Source: Allofranklinella schreckenbergeri
GTDB taxonomy: Bacteria > Pseudomonadota > Gammaproteobacteria > Burkholderiales > Burkholderiaceae_C
NCBI RefSeq assembly: GCF_003703475.1
Contig: NZ_RDQM01000006.1
Span: 1 to 64,000, forward strand
Length of the DNA stretch: 64,000 nucleotides
Direction of reading: 5' to 3'
Each line of letters starts with the position of its first letter. The first letter of the stretch is position 1. The translations under genes and the position numbers were made by a program. The notes under the pieces were generated by a model. That model worked only from the letters and a program-made list of their open reading frames with translations. It was not told the DNA's origin and made no database searches. Of the stretch, positions 28,900-37,544 are shown in pieces.

Positions 28900-29023
28900 G
28901 TGCCACGCGCGCCGTATGCAAAAACGCCCGCAGTGCCTGCCTGCGCTGGGTGAGCAGCGGGCAGCCCAGCGTCTGGGCCAGCGCGACGAATTCGCTTCTC
29001 GTGCCGTGGTCGTCAAACCGGCC
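28900..29023 (-). pseudogene. Remnant of a VapC-type PIN-domain toxin (C-terminal part)
   Basis: On the minus strand the 28900-29023 stretch reads TRSEFVALAQTLGCPLLTQR and then QALRAFLHTARVALTP, which resembles the C-terminal half of PIN-domain toxins (typically YDxxFVALAxxLGCPLLTxDRRxLRAFPHTA). There is no start codon or N-terminal half, and the downstream edge runs into the PLP-enzyme gene. It looks like the residue of a toxin gene whose rest was deleted. The resemblance is by eye, not by a search. Confidence 0.55.
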
Positions 29024-29207
29024 CCGCCATGCTTGCCTTGAATGGCTTACCATTCATGCGACTTTGCCCATGGAAGGTGCTTCGTCGCCGTTGCTTGCAG
29101 GGTGGGCTGGCGCAGCACATTCATTGCGAAGCGCTGGGCAGCGATCCTCAACCCAGCCGGCAAATTTGCAAACCTACCTGCCAGTGTGCAGAACGATGTG
29201 TGGAGGC

Positions 29208-29417
29208 ATGATGGCGACCAATCTGGCTCTTGACCCATCCCTGATTGAGCGTGCGCTTTTGCTCAGTGGCGAAACCACGAAGAAGGCGGCGGTGACGCTT
29301 GCGCTGAAGGAGTTCATTGCCCGCAGGGAGCAACAGAAAATCACCGAGCTTTTCGGCCAGCTGCAATGGGACGATGGTTACAGCTACAAGGCAGGGCGAA
29401 ACCGGAGTGAAGAATGA
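29208..29417 (+). CDS. vapB: VapB-like antitoxin
   Basis: The 69-residue protein matches the VapB antitoxin family: ATNLALDPSLIERALLLSGE, then TTKKAAVTLALKEFIARREQ, which is the DNA-binding helix region, and QKITELFGQLQWDDGYSYKAGRNR, the toxin-neutralising tail. GGAGG overlaps the start region, giving a good ribosome site for ATG 29208, with a second ATG next to it. The stop overlaps the ATG of the expected vapC in the sequence ATGA, as in intact vapBC operons, but no complete toxin follows. The antitoxin is intact and could still act as a repressor or against another VapC. Confidence 0.78.
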   Translation: MMATNLALDPSLIERALLLSGETTKKAAVTLALKEFIARREQQKITELFGQLQWDDGYSYKAGRNRSEE

Positions 29418-29452
29418 ACCTGCTGGTTTTGTCCGCCCAGCATCGAATTTGA
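29414..29452 (+). pseudogene. Truncated start of a VapC-like toxin
   Basis: The ATG at 29414 overlaps the vapB stop and reads MNLLV, the usual first residues of VapC, then LSAQHRI and a stop at 29450. The typical aspartate-containing DTSVW segment is absent. Downstream another frame reads PSIEFEPKCLRDLSESV without a start. The toxin has been lost through deletion or frameshift. Confidence 0.5.
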
Positions 29453-29622
29453 GCCGAAGTGTTTGCGTGATCTGTCGGAAAGCGTGCGTGCCACTGACCG
29501 CATTGCTTGAGCTGCCGCTGGTGGTCGTGGCGGTTCTGGGTTGGTGGCAGGCGGGGCGATGGGTTTGAGGTCTGTTGTGGCAGTTGCTGCACACGGTAGA
29601 AGTCTTGAACAGGGAGTGAGGA

Positions 29623-30114
29623 ATGCGCCGTTTTGCTTACATCGTCGCCTTGGTGCTGTGCACTGTGGGCACCAGTTTGTGCTGGCTGCACAGAGTAGCC
29701 AGTTTGGTTGGTGCGGGATTTTTGAGTGTGGGCTGGTATGGCTTCTTTCAGGCGTTTGCCATGCCCTTGCCACTGCCTTTGCTATTGGCCCTATCTTTGC
29801 CCTGGATGTTGAGTACAGCCTTGTCGCTGGTGTTTTTGCTGCTGCTTTGGCGGCGTATTGCATTGTCGGCGCGCGCAGGTGCGCTGTTGATGCCGAAGGC
29901 TATGCTGGGGTGGCTGGGCTGGTTGCTGGTGTTGCTCGTGGCGTGCGGTGTGCTCGGCCTTGTGGCCCTGGGTGTGGCGCTGTTTCTCAACACTTCGGGG
30001 GTACCGGCGGGGCTACTTTTTATGCCACTGCCGTACTTGTTGCCACTGGCCTTGTTTTTGATTGAGCTGCTGTCGTTGCTCCCAGTGCGCAGGCCTGGAC
30101 AACGGTTTGATTGA
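29623..30114 (+). CDS. Four-helix membrane protein of unknown function
   Basis: The 163-residue product consists almost wholly of four hydrophobic segments separated by short loops, near residues 5-22, 45-75, 95-120 and 128-152. There are few charged residues apart from RRIALSARAGALLMPKAM in the middle loop. No conserved catalytic or binding motif is visible. A strong ribosome-binding site (GGGAGTGAGGA) precedes ATG 29623. It lies between the decayed vapBC locus and fghA. The composition alone cannot tell transporters from assembly factors. Confidence 0.6.
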   Translation: MRRFAYIVALVLCTVGTSLCWLHRVASLVGAGFLSVGWYGFFQAFAMPLPLPLLLALSLPWMLSTALSLVFLLLLWRRIALSARAGALLMPKAMLGWLGWLLVLLVACGVLGLVALGVALFLNTSGVPAGLLFMPLPYLLPLALFLIELLSLLPVRRPGQRFD

Positions 30115-30181
30115 GCCCCTGGGCGCTCAATGGACTTGGGGCCGTTTTCATATCCCAGACTTGTTTTAAAAAGGAAAAACC

Positions 30182-31027
30182 ATGCAACGCACCGAACACC
30201 ACGCCAGCTTTGGCGGCCGCCAGGAGGTCTGGCAGCACAACTCCGCCAGCACCGGCACGCCCATGAAATTCGGCATCTACCTGCCGCCGCAGGCGCTGGC
30301 GGGGCAGAAGTGCCCGGTGCTGTACTGGCTCTCGGGCCTGACCTGCACGGAGCAGAACTTCATCACCAAAGCCGGGGCGCAGCCGTTTGCGGCGCGGCAT
30401 GGGCTGATCGTGGTGGCGCCCGATACCTCGCCGCGCGGCGAAGGCGTGGCCAATGACGACGCCTACGACCTGGGCCAGGGCGCGGGCTTTTACGTCAACG
30501 CCACGCAAGCGCCCTGGGCGGCGCATTTCCGCATGGAAGACTATGTGGTGCAGGAGCTGCCCGCGCTGGTGGAGCAGCACTTTCCCGCCAGCGGCGCGCG
30601 CGGCATCAGCGGCCACAGCATGGGCGGGCATGGCGCGCTGACGCTGGCGCTGCGCCATCCGGGCCGCTACCAAAGCGTGAGCGCCTTCAGCCCCATCGTC
30701 GCGCCCAGCCAGGTGCCCTGGGGGCAGAAGGCCTTGCGCGCCTACCTGGGCGATGACCAGGCCGCATGGCGGCAGCACGATGCGGTGGCGCTGGTGGGCA
30801 CGGCTTTGCAAGAGCGCCTGCCGCTGCTGGTCGATCAAGGCGATGCCGACGAGTTTCTGGCCGGGCAGCTGCGGCCCGAGCTGTTGCAAGCGGCCTGCGA
30901 GCAAGCCGGCCACCCGCTGACGCTGCGCATGCAGCCGGGCTACGACCACAGCTATTACTTCATCGCCAGCTTCATCGGCGATCACTTCGCGCACCACGCC
31001 CAGGCGCTGAAGGCGGCTGAGGCTTGA
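30182..31027 (+). CDS. fghA: S-formylglutathione hydrolase
   Basis: The 281-residue alpha/beta hydrolase releases formate and glutathione from S-formylglutathione, completing formaldehyde detoxification with FrmA. The nucleophile is S146 in GHSMGGHG. Signatures in order are [56 protein letters not shown], the [19 protein letters not shown] region, DQGDADEF and [14 protein letters not shown]. The length fits the family. AAGGAAAAACC precedes the ATG, giving a normal ribosome site. An AT-rich element begins three bases after its stop. Confidence 0.94.
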   Translation: MQRTEHHASFGGRQEVWQHNSASTGTPMKFGIYLPPQALAGQKCPVLYWLSGLTCTEQNFITKAGAQPFAARHGLIVVAPDTSPRGEGVANDDAYDLGQGAGFYVNATQAPWAAHFRMEDYVVQELPALVEQHFPASGARGISGHSMGGHGALTLALRHPGRYQSVSAFSPIVAPSQVPWGQKALRAYLGDDQAAWRQHDAVALVGTALQERLPLLVDQGDADEFLAGQLRPELLQAACEQAGHPLTLRMQPGYDHSYYFIASFIGDHFAHHAQALKAAEA

Positions 31028-31030
31028 ATT

Positions 31031-31109
31031 GTTTTTCAATCAATGGAAAAATGATTTCATATCTATCATGCCTAAAGCGGGGTATTTTGTTTCTTTTGAT
31101 TGAAAAATA
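31031..31109. repeat. AT-rich palindromic intergenic element, copy 7
   Basis: GTTTTTCAATCAATGGAAAA opens the copy, the core TGCCTAAA is at 31069-31076, and it closes with TTTTGTTTCTTTTGATTGAA. It lies between fghA and the bioC-like gene, both on the plus strand, and begins three bases after the fghA stop codon. Confidence 0.8.
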
Positions 31110-31164
31110 GAACCCTCGTGCAAGAGGATGCGCCATGCGGGGACAATGCCGCCTTTCCCCCGAG

Positions 31165-32073
31165 ATGCACATGGCTACCGAAAACAGCTCCCCCCCGTTT
31201 CTGGCCCCTTTGGATGTGGCCGCCTTGCAGCGCTGGCAGCGTGTGGCGGCCGCGTCCGCCAGCCCCTGGCTGCATGAGGAAGTGGGGCGTCGCATGCAGG
31301 AAAAGCTCGACTGGATCGTGCGCCGCCCCGATGCCTGGTGCGATTGGGAGCCGGTGCGCGGTGGCATGCAGGCGCATGATGCGCTGGCCGCACGCTATCC
31401 CCAAAGCGCGGTGTGGGTGGTGCACGAGCAGCCCGCCCATCAGCAAGTGGCGCGCCAGCGTTGGCAAGGCTCGCGCTGGTCGCGGCTGTGGGGTGGTAAG
31501 CCGCAAGTGCATTGGGGGGCGCCGCCCGATGCTTCGGTGGACATGGTGTGGGCCAACATGGGCTTGCACCAGGTGGCCGATCCGCAGGCGTGCATGCGCC
31601 AGTGGGCGCAGTGGCTGCGGCCCGACGGGTTTGTGATGTTCTCGGCGCTTGGCCCTGATACCTTGAAGGAGCTGCGCGCGCTGTATGCCCAGCAAGGCTG
31701 GCCGCCGTGCGCGCAGGATTTTGTGGATATGCACGATTGGGGCGACATGCTGCTGGCCCAGGGTTTTACCGAGCCAATCATGGACATGGAGCATGTGCGC
31801 TTGCAATACGCCAGCGCCGAGCGGCTGTTGCAGGATTTGCGCGCGTGGGGACGCAATCTGCATCCGGCGCGTTTTGCAGCCTTGCGCGGCAAGGGCTGGC
31901 GTCAGCGTTTGCTCGATGGCCTGCGCGGCCTGGCCGATGCCCAGGGGAACATCACGGTGACGTTTGAAATCATCTACGGCCACGCCGTCAAAGCGCCGCC
32001 GCGCATGAAGGTGGCGGGGCAGACGCACATCAGCCTGGGCGATATGCGCCAGGCGCTCAAGCGCAAGGGGTGA
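31165..32073 (+). CDS. bioC: BioC-like SAM-dependent methyltransferase with a degenerate SAM motif
   Basis: The 302-residue protein resembles malonyl-ACP O-methyltransferase, which primes biotin synthesis by methylating malonyl-ACP. Visible family segments are HEEVGRRMQEKLDWI near the start, DMVWANMGLHQVADPQACMRQW, LRPDGFVMFSALGPDTLKELR, VDMHDWGDMLLAQGF, and FEIIYGHAVKAP near the end. The glycine-rich motif I expected near residue 60 is replaced by WEPVRGGMQAHDALAARYPQ, with no GxGxG. Such a degenerate N-terminal half weakens the enzymatic call: it could be a divergent BioC or a relative with another role. Start codons ATG 31165 and 31171 are both possible; no clear SD. Confidence 0.7.
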   Translation: MHMATENSSPPFLAPLDVAALQRWQRVAAASASPWLHEEVGRRMQEKLDWIVRRPDAWCDWEPVRGGMQAHDALAARYPQSAVWVVHEQPAHQQVARQRWQGSRWSRLWGGKPQVHWGAPPDASVDMVWANMGLHQVADPQACMRQWAQWLRPDGFVMFSALGPDTLKELRALYAQQGWPPCAQDFVDMHDWGDMLLAQGFTEPIMDMEHVRLQYASAERLLQDLRAWGRNLHPARFAALRGKGWRQRLLDGLRGLADAQGNITVTFEIIYGHAVKAPPRMKVAGQTHISLGDMRQALKRKG

Positions 32074-32099
32074 GGTGGGGCCTTTGCAGCTTTCGCGGG

Positions 32100-32182
32100 T
32101 TTTGTTTCCAATTCAATGGTAAATAAACCTGCCCTGTTTCGGCATATTGGGCGGTGCGCGTGTTTTCTTTTGGTTGAAATGA
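32100..32182. repeat. AT-rich palindromic intergenic element, copy 8
   Basis: TTTTGTTTCCAATTCAATGG opens the copy, the core TTTCGGCA is at 32137-32144, and it closes with TTTTCTTTTGGTTGAAAT. It lies between the convergent ends of the bioC-like gene and tRNA-Cys. Confidence 0.75.
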
Positions 32183-32214
32183 AAAAGCCCCCAGGCGTTT
32201 GACCTGGGGGCTTT
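32182..32214 (-). terminator. Rho-independent terminator of tRNA-Cys
   Basis: AAAGCCCCCAGG and its exact complement flank a 7-base loop, and on the minus strand the stem runs into TTTTT. It lies immediately after the tRNA 3' end and is oriented for it. On the plus strand it has only three Ts, so it would be weak for the bioC-like gene. Confidence 0.8.
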
Positions 32215-32220
32215 GGTGTC

Positions 32221-32294
32221 TGGAGGCGCGGCCCGGAATCGAACCGGGGTAAACGGATTTGCAATCCGGTGCATAGCCACTTTGCTACCGCGCC
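32221..32294 (-). tRNA. tRNA-Cys with anticodon GCA
   Basis: On the minus strand the 74-base gene folds as a cloverleaf. The acceptor stem GGCGCGG pairs with CCGCGCC, the D-loop holds AGCAAAGTGGCTATGC, the anticodon stem-loop reads CGGATTGCAAATCCG with anticodon GCA, and the T-arm is CGGGTTCGATTCCCGG-like (CCGGTTCGATTCCGG). The discriminator U and an encoded CCA end are present. It is the only tRNA in the window. Confidence 0.97.
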
Positions 32295-32318
32295 GTGTGC
32301 CTCAATGGCAAGCGGCGG

Positions 32319-32324
32319 ATTCTA
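32319..32324 (-). promoter_or_regulatory. Candidate -10 element of tRNA-Cys
   Basis: TAGAAT on the minus strand lies 24 bases upstream of the tRNA 5' end, which is right for a short 5' leader. A -35 hexamer at the normal distance is not evident. Confidence 0.35.
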
Positions 32325-32358
32325 CACCAATTGCGCGCCGCCGCCGGGAAGGCGCAGA

Positions 32359-33630
32359 TCAAGCCTGTTTGACTTCCTCGCGGTACACCAGCAAAGGGGA
32401 TTTGCCTTCGGTGATGGTGGCTTCTTCCACCACGACCTTGGCCACGTTGTGCATGGAGGGCAGCTCGTACATGGTGCCCAGCAGGGCTTGTTCGATGATG
32501 GAGCGCAGGCCGCGCGCGCCGGTTTTGCGGGCGATGGCTTTGCGGGCGATGGCCGTGAGCGCTTCGGGGCGGATTTCCAGCTCCACGTCTTCCATCGCAA
32601 ACAGCTTGGCGTATTGCTTGACCAAGGCGTTGCGCGGCTCGGTGAGGATTTGCACCAGCGCGGCTTCGTCCAGTTCGGCCAAGGCGGTGACGACGGGCAG
32701 ACGGCCGATCAGCTCGGGGATGAGGCCGTATTTGATGAGGTCTTCCGGCTCGATCTCGGCGAACAACTCGCTGACGCTGCGCTTGTCCTTGGAGCGCACG
32801 GCCGCGCCAAAGCCGATGCCGGAGGCTTCGGTGCGGTTTTCGATGACTTTCTCCAGCCCGGCAAAAGCGCCGCCGCAAATGAACAGGATGTTGGTGGTGT
32901 CCACTTGCAGAAAGTCCTGGTTGGGATGCTTGCGCCCGCCTTGCGGGGGCACGCTGGCCATGGTGCCCTCAATGAGCTTGAGCAGCGCCTGCTGCACGCC
33001 TTCGCCCGAGACATCGCGGGTGATGGAGGGGTTGTCGGCTTTGCGGGAGATTTTGTCGATCTCGTCGATATAGACGATGCCGCGCTGCGCGGCCTCGACC
33101 TTGTAATCGCAGCTTTGCAGCAGCTTTTGCACGATGTTTTCCACGTCCTCGCCCACATAACCAGCCTCGGTGAGGGTGGTGGCATCGGCCATGACGAAGG
33201 GCACGTTGAGCATGCGCGCCAGCGTTTGCGCCAGCAGCGTTTTGCCCGAGCCGGTGGGGCCGATGAGCAGGATGTTGCTTTTGGTCAGCTCCACGTCATC
33301 GCTGCCGCTGCGGCCTTGGTCTTTGTGCCACAGGCGCTTGTAGTGGTTGTAAACGGCTACGGCCAGGGCCTGCTTGGCTTTATCCTGGCCGATCACGTAG
33401 TGGTCCAGATTGGCCTTGATTTCTGCCGGAGTGGGCAGCGCGGGGCGCTCGGAGGCGGATGCGGAGCCGACGTCCCCGCCGGTTTCATCGCGCACGATTT
33501 GGTTGCACAGGTCCAAGCATTCATTGCAAATGAACACGTCCGGCCCGGCAATGAGTTTTTTGACCTCGTGCTGGCTTTTCCCGCAAAACGAGCAATAAAG
33601 GGTTTTGTCGCCAGAAGTCTTCTCAGCCAT
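32359..33630 (-). CDS. clpX: ATP-dependent Clp protease ATP-binding subunit ClpX
   Basis: The 423-residue AAA+ unfoldase recognises, unfolds and delivers proteins to ClpP. The N-terminal zinc finger is [15 protein letters not shown] and CNECLDLC; the Walker A is [17 protein letters not shown]; then the pore-loop region [16 protein letters not shown], Walker [11 protein letters not shown], and the IGF-type loop GIGFGAAV used for ClpP binding. The sensor 2 is [14 protein letters not shown]. It is complete and of normal length. ATG 33630 starts the zinc domain. The clpP gene usually directly upstream is absent from this window, and no lon follows; tRNA-Cys lies downstream instead. Confidence 0.97.
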   Translation of the reverse strand: MAEKTSGDKTLYCSFCGKSQHEVKKLIAGPDVFICNECLDLCNQIVRDETGGDVGSASASERPALPTPAEIKANLDHYVIGQDKAKQALAVAVYNHYKRLWHKDQGRSGSDDVELTKSNILLIGPTGSGKTLLAQTLARMLNVPFVMADATTLTEAGYVGEDVENIVQKLLQSCDYKVEAAQRGIVYIDEIDKISRKADNPSITRDVSGEGVQQALLKLIEGTMASVPPQGGRKHPNQDFLQVDTTNILFICGGAFAGLEKVIENRTEASGIGFGAAVRSKDKRSVSELFAEIEPEDLIKYGLIPELIGRLPVVTALAELDEAALVQILTEPRNALVKQYAKLFAMEDVELEIRPEALTAIARKAIARKTGARGLRSIIEQALLGTMYELPSMHNVAKVVVEEATITEGKSPLLVYREEVKQA

Positions 33631-33853
33631 GCTTGCCATACTTTCACAAATGATGTTTTGCACGCGCACGGGCCCGATGCCTGCGCGCGTTGCGAGCGCC
33701 GCTTATAGCGCAAAACGGCGCTGCCCCAGGCGGGCCGCGCCAGGGGCGCTATTGTGCCGGGCTTGATGCGTATCAAGGCCGCGGCCCGGTGGCTGGGGTA
33801 GATTGGGCCGGTTCCGGTTTTTTCACCCCTACCCCTTATTGCAGGAGACTCTT

Positions 33854-34948
33854 ATGGCAATGATGAAAGCAGCGGTATTCGTGGAGCCTGGTCGCATCGA
33901 GCTGACCGACAAGCCCATCCCCGAGGTCGGCCCCACCGATGCGCTGGTGCGCATCACGACGACGACGATTTGCGGCACGGATGTGCACATCCTCAAGGGC
34001 GAATACCCCGTGGCCAAGGGCTTGACGGTGGGCCATGAGCCGGTGGGCGTGATTGAAAAGCTTGGCAGCGCCGTCAAAGGCTACAAGGAAGGCCAGCGCG
34101 TGATTGCAGGCGCGATTTGCCCCAACTTCAACTCCTACGCCGCGCAAGATGGCGTGCCCTCGCAAGACGGCAGCTATCTGGTGGCGCGCGGGCTGTGCGG
34201 CTGCCACGGCTACAAGGCCACGGCGGGCTGGCGCTTTGGCAACCTGATCGATGGCACGCAGGCCGAATATGTGCTGGTGCCCGACGCCGAGGGCAACCTG
34301 GCGCCTATCCCCGACGGGCTGACCGACGAGCAGGTGCTGATGTGCCCGGACATCATGTCCACCGGCTTCAAGGGTGCGGAGAACGCCAACATCCGCATTG
34401 GCGATACGGTGGTGGTGTTTGCGCAAGGGCCGATCGGCCTGTGCGCCACGGCGGGCGCGCGCTTGCTGGGCGCCAGCACCATCATTGCGGTCGATGGCAA
34501 CGACCACCGCCTGGAGATGGCGCGCAAATTCGGCGCGGATGCCACGCTCAACTTCAACCGCTGCGATGTGGTCGATGAGGTATTCAAACTCACCGGCGGC
34601 AAAGGGGCCGATTCCTCCATCGAGTGCCTGGGCTTGCCGCTGACGTTTGAGCAGTCCATGAAGGTGCTCAAGCCCGGCGGCACGCTCTCCAGCCTGGGGG
34701 TGTATTCGGACGATGTGAAGATCCCCCTCTCGGCCTTTGCCGCCGGGCTGGGCGACCACAAGATCAACACCGCCCTGTGCCCCGGCGGCAAGGAACGCAT
34801 GCGCCGCCTGATGAATGTTATCGCCGCAGGTCGGGCCGATTTCGGCGCGCTGGTGACGCACCATTACAAGCTCGACGACATCGTGGCCGCCTACGATTTG
34901 TTCGCCAACCAGCGCGACGGGGTGCTCAAGATCGCCGTCAAGCCTTGA
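33854..34948 (+). CDS. Zinc-dependent secondary alcohol dehydrogenase (medium-chain dehydrogenase family)
   Basis: The 364-residue enzyme has a catalytic zinc site with Cys in TICGTDVHILKGEYP and His-Glu in VGHEPVGV, then FAQGPIGLCATAGARLLG as the NAD(P) fold. The CGCHGYKAT and DGTQAEYVLVPDAEGNLAPIP segments and the C-terminal VTHHYKLDDIVAAYDLF fit the group that includes NADP-dependent secondary alcohol dehydrogenases. The structural zinc Cys cluster is missing, as in that group. Substrate specificity cannot be deduced. GCAGGAGAC precedes the ATG with good spacing. It is a single gene ending in a strong terminator, divergent from clpX. Confidence 0.85.
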   Translation: MAMMKAAVFVEPGRIELTDKPIPEVGPTDALVRITTTTICGTDVHILKGEYPVAKGLTVGHEPVGVIEKLGSAVKGYKEGQRVIAGAICPNFNSYAAQDGVPSQDGSYLVARGLCGCHGYKATAGWRFGNLIDGTQAEYVLVPDAEGNLAPIPDGLTDEQVLMCPDIMSTGFKGAENANIRIGDTVVVFAQGPIGLCATAGARLLGASTIIAVDGNDHRLEMARKFGADATLNFNRCDVVDEVFKLTGGKGADSSIECLGLPLTFEQSMKVLKPGGTLSSLGVYSDDVKIPLSAFAAGLGDHKINTALCPGGKERMRRLMNVIAAGRADFGALVTHHYKLDDIVAAYDLFANQRDGVLKIAVKP

Positions 34949-35021
34949 TCGCGCATCACGGTGTGACGTATTGCGTACGCCAGCGGCCTGTTGAGGGCGG
35001 GCTGGCGCGCAAAAACAAAGG

Positions 35022-35049
35022 GGGCCGTTCACCAACGGCCCACTTTTTT
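35022..35049 (+). terminator. Rho-independent terminator after the alcohol dehydrogenase
   Basis: GGGCCGTT and AACGGCCC flank a CACC loop and are followed by ACTTTTTT. It lies 74 bases after the stop codon, followed 36 bases later by an AT-rich element. Confidence 0.87.
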
Positions 35050-35084
35050 GGGGTGTGACGGCAGCGCGGCCACACCTTGCTTTC

Positions 35085-35164
35085 ATTCAAATCAAAGTAA
35101 AAACCATTTAATTGCCATCACGCCGAAAACAATGGTTTTTATTTCCTATTGATTTGTAATAAAA
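35085..35164. repeat. AT-rich palindromic intergenic element, copy 9
   Basis: TTCAAATCAAAGTAAAAACC opens the copy, the core CGCCGAAA is at 35121-35128, and it closes with TTTTATTTCCTATTGATTTG. It lies between the convergent ends of the alcohol dehydrogenase gene and grxD. Confidence 0.82.
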
Positions 35165-35180
35165 GTAGGATATGCAGCGT

Positions 35181-35516
35181 TTACTGCGCTTGCGCGGGCG
35201 TAGCGCCCAGCAATTGCTGCAACTCGCCCGATTCGTACATTTCCATCATGATGTCCGAGCCGCCGATGAACTCGCCGTTGATGTAGAGCTGCGGGATGGT
35301 GGGCCATTGGCTGTAATCCTTGATGCCCTGGCGGATTTCCTGATCCTCCAGCACGTTGACGGTGAACAGGGTTTTCAGATCCACGCCGCAGGCTTTGAGG
35401 ATTTGCGTGGCGCGGCCGGAAAAGCCGCACATGGGGAAGTTGGCGTGCCCTTTCATGAACAGCACAATGGGGTGGCTTTTGACCATTTGGTCGATGCGTT
35501 GTTGAACGTCGCTCAT
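35181..35516 (-). CDS. grxD: Monothiol glutaredoxin Grx4 type
   Basis: The 111-residue protein has the monothiol motif CGFS at 30-33 in [20 protein letters not shown] and the conserved [25 protein letters not shown], with the cis-Pro in TIPQ. Such glutaredoxins bind [2Fe-2S] clusters with glutathione and transfer them to target proteins. Start ATG 35516 matches the family length of about 110 residues. It lies 131 bases downstream of a DUF4395 gene on the same strand and could be co-transcribed with it. Confidence 0.95.
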   Translation of the reverse strand: MSDVQQRIDQMVKSHPIVLFMKGHANFPMCGFSGRATQILKACGVDLKTLFTVNVLEDQEIRQGIKDYSQWPTIPQLYINGEFIGGSDIMMEMYESGELQQLLGATPAQAQ

Positions 35517-35647
35517 GGGAATTCCTGTCGCTAATGGGGGAGAAAAAACGGAAAACAGCGCTGCCGCAGCAGCGCTGTCACGGGCGTGATTTTTGCAAAC
35601 TTCGACAGGCCGCATGGCCGCCAAGGCTATTTGGAAAGCCGCGCCAA

Positions 35648-36076
35648 TCACGGCATCTTGGGCGGAAACGCGCGGTACCAGGCGCCATACGCCCAGCAGG
35701 CCGCGCAGAAGGAGAAGGCCCACTCCATCGTGCTGAACACCAGCAGCACCATGCACGGAATGCGCCAGATGTCGCTGCCCAGCGCATAGGCCGTGAGGGA
35801 GACCAGGCTGGCAATCATCAAAATCTTGTTGGCAAACATTTTGGCGCCCGCGTTTTCCTTCTTGCCCGCCCAGCCGCGCGCTTCAAACAGCTTGGCCCAT
35901 ACCCGGTGCGAAGGGCATTTGTAGTGGCCGATAAAGCCGCGCACCAGCCCCTGCACGGCCGGGATGACCATGAACCAGGGTGAAATCAGCAGGGCGCAGG
36001 CGCTGAAAACAGAGGTCAAAAAGGCTTCCCAGCGCACCACGTGGGACCAGACAGGGGGCAGATCAAAACGCAACAT
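35648..36076 (-). CDS. DUF4395 family membrane protein
   Basis: The 142-residue protein has three or four hydrophobic segments. The first is near residues 17-40 ([20 protein letters not shown]), and the C-terminal half has [14 protein letters not shown] and [24 protein letters not shown]. The central polar part reads [22 protein letters not shown] and [10 protein letters not shown]. This layout and the CxxC-like FCAAC near the end agree with DUF4395 membrane proteins, whose role is unknown; some members lie beside thioredoxin-like genes. AAAGGATG upstream is a fair ribosome site. hemL is divergent from it. Confidence 0.75.
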   Translation of the reverse strand: MLRFDLPPVWSHVVRWEAFLTSVFSACALLISPWFMVIPAVQGLVRGFIGHYKCPSHRVWAKLFEARGWAGKKENAGAKMFANKILMIASLVSLTAYALGSDIWRIPCMVLLVFSTMEWAFSFCAACWAYGAWYRAFPPKMP

Positions 36077-36230
36077 ACTTCACATCCTTTCCTAGGAGAG
36101 ACAAGGGGAGAGCCAGCAGGCGCTGCTCGGGCAAATTGTACGAGCGTATGGAGCGGTATGTTGCGCTGCAACACGCTTCAGGGTGAGGGACAATCCCGCG
36201 CAACGTTTCAGCAAGATAGAAAAAACCGGC

Positions 36231-37526
36231 ATGAATCACAACCAGCAACTTTTCCAGCGCGCCCAGCGCAGCATCCCCGGCGGCGTCAACTCCCCCGTGC
36301 GCGCCTTCAAGGCCGTGGGCGGCACGCCGGCCTTCATCCGCCGCGCCCAAGGCGCTTACATGTGGGATGCCGACGGGCAGCGCTATATCGATTACATCGG
36401 CTCCTGGGGGCCGATGATTCTGGGCCACGGTCACCCGCAGGTGCTGGACGCCGTGGCGCAGGCCGCGTGCGAGGGGCTGTCCTTTGGCGCGCCGACCGAG
36501 CGCGAAATCGAGCTGGCCGAGGAAATCCTGCGCCTGATGCCATCGATGGAGATGCTGCGGCTGGTCAACTCCGGCACCGAGGCAGGCATGAGCGCCATCC
36601 GCCTGGCGCGCGGGGCCACGGGGCGCAGCAAGATCATCAAGTTCGAGGGCTGCTACCACGGCCATGCCGATGCACTGCTGGTTAAAGCTGGCTCCGGTCT
36701 GGCGACTTTTGGCCACGCCACCAGTGCCGGCGTGCCGCCCGAAGTGGTGCAGGACACGCTGGTGCTCGAATACAACAACGTGGCGCAACTGGAAGAAGCC
36801 TTTGCCCGCTTCGGCCCGCAAATCGCCTGCCTCATCATGGAGCCTATTGCAGGCAACATGAACTTCGTGCGCGCCAGCGTGCCCTTCATGGCTGCGGCGC
36901 GCCGCCTCACGCGCGAGGCCGGGGCGCTGCTCATCATCGACGAGGTGATGACGGGCTTTCGCGTTGCGCTGGGCGGGGCGCAAAGCCTGTATGCGCAGCA
37001 CATCCCCGGCTTTGCGCCGGATTTGACGGTGCTGGGCAAAGTCATCGGCGGCGGCATGCCCCTGGCCGCTTTTGGCGGAGCGCGCGCCATCATGGAGCAC
37101 CTGGCCCCGCTGGGCGGCGTGTACCAGGCGGGCACGCTCTCGGGCAACCCGGTGGCCACCGCATGCGGGCTGAGTACGCTCAAGCTCATCCAGCAGCCGG
37201 GCTTTTACGAGCGCCTGGCCGAGCGCACCCGCGCGCTGGCTCGCGGCCTGCAAGCCGCGGCGGACGAGGCGGGCGTGCCCTTCGCGGCCGATAGCGAAGG
37301 CGGCATGTTCGGCTTTTTCCTCCTGCCCGAGCTGCCGCAGAACTACGCCCAGGTGATGCAAAGCGAGGCCGCGCGCTTCAACCAGTTTTTCCACGGCATG
37401 CTGGGGCGCGGCGTGTACTTCGCCCCCGCCTTGTATGAAGCGGGCTTTGTCAGCGCCGCCCACACGGCTGAGGACGTGCAAGCCACCTTGGCCGCCGCGC
37501 GCGAGGTGTTTGCGCAGATGGCGTGA
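36231..37526 (+). CDS. hemL: Glutamate-1-semialdehyde 2,1-aminomutase
   Basis: The 431-residue PLP enzyme makes 5-aminolevulinate in the C5 route to haem. It begins [23 protein letters not shown] and keeps [15 protein letters not shown] and [13 protein letters not shown]. The Asp of [13 protein letters not shown] contacts PLP, and the Schiff-base Lys is K270 in [32 protein letters not shown] follows. The length fits. ATG 36231 starts the conserved region; an ACAAT-type -10 is near 36190 but is not proven. It is convergent with piuC, whose stop lies 18 bases away. Confidence 0.95.
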   Translation: MNHNQQLFQRAQRSIPGGVNSPVRAFKAVGGTPAFIRRAQGAYMWDADGQRYIDYIGSWGPMILGHGHPQVLDAVAQAACEGLSFGAPTEREIELAEEILRLMPSMEMLRLVNSGTEAGMSAIRLARGATGRSKIIKFEGCYHGHADALLVKAGSGLATFGHATSAGVPPEVVQDTLVLEYNNVAQLEEAFARFGPQIACLIMEPIAGNMNFVRASVPFMAAARRLTREAGALLIIDEVMTGFRVALGGAQSLYAQHIPGFAPDLTVLGKVIGGGMPLAAFGGARAIMEHLAPLGGVYQAGTLSGNPVATACGLSTLKLIQQPGFYERLAERTRALARGLQAAADEAGVPFAADSEGGMFGFFLLPELPQNYAQVMQSEAARFNQFFHGMLGRGVYFAPALYEAGFVSAAHTAEDVQATLAAAREVFAQMA

Positions 37527-37544
37527 CAGGCTTCTGGTGCGCTC

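Noticed and set aside
28709-29053. A full minus-strand gene of 114 codons at the end of the PLP-enzyme gene
   Set aside because: Only the first half resembles a PIN-domain tail; the second half is the antisense of the PLP-enzyme gene. It was kept as a pseudogene remnant only.
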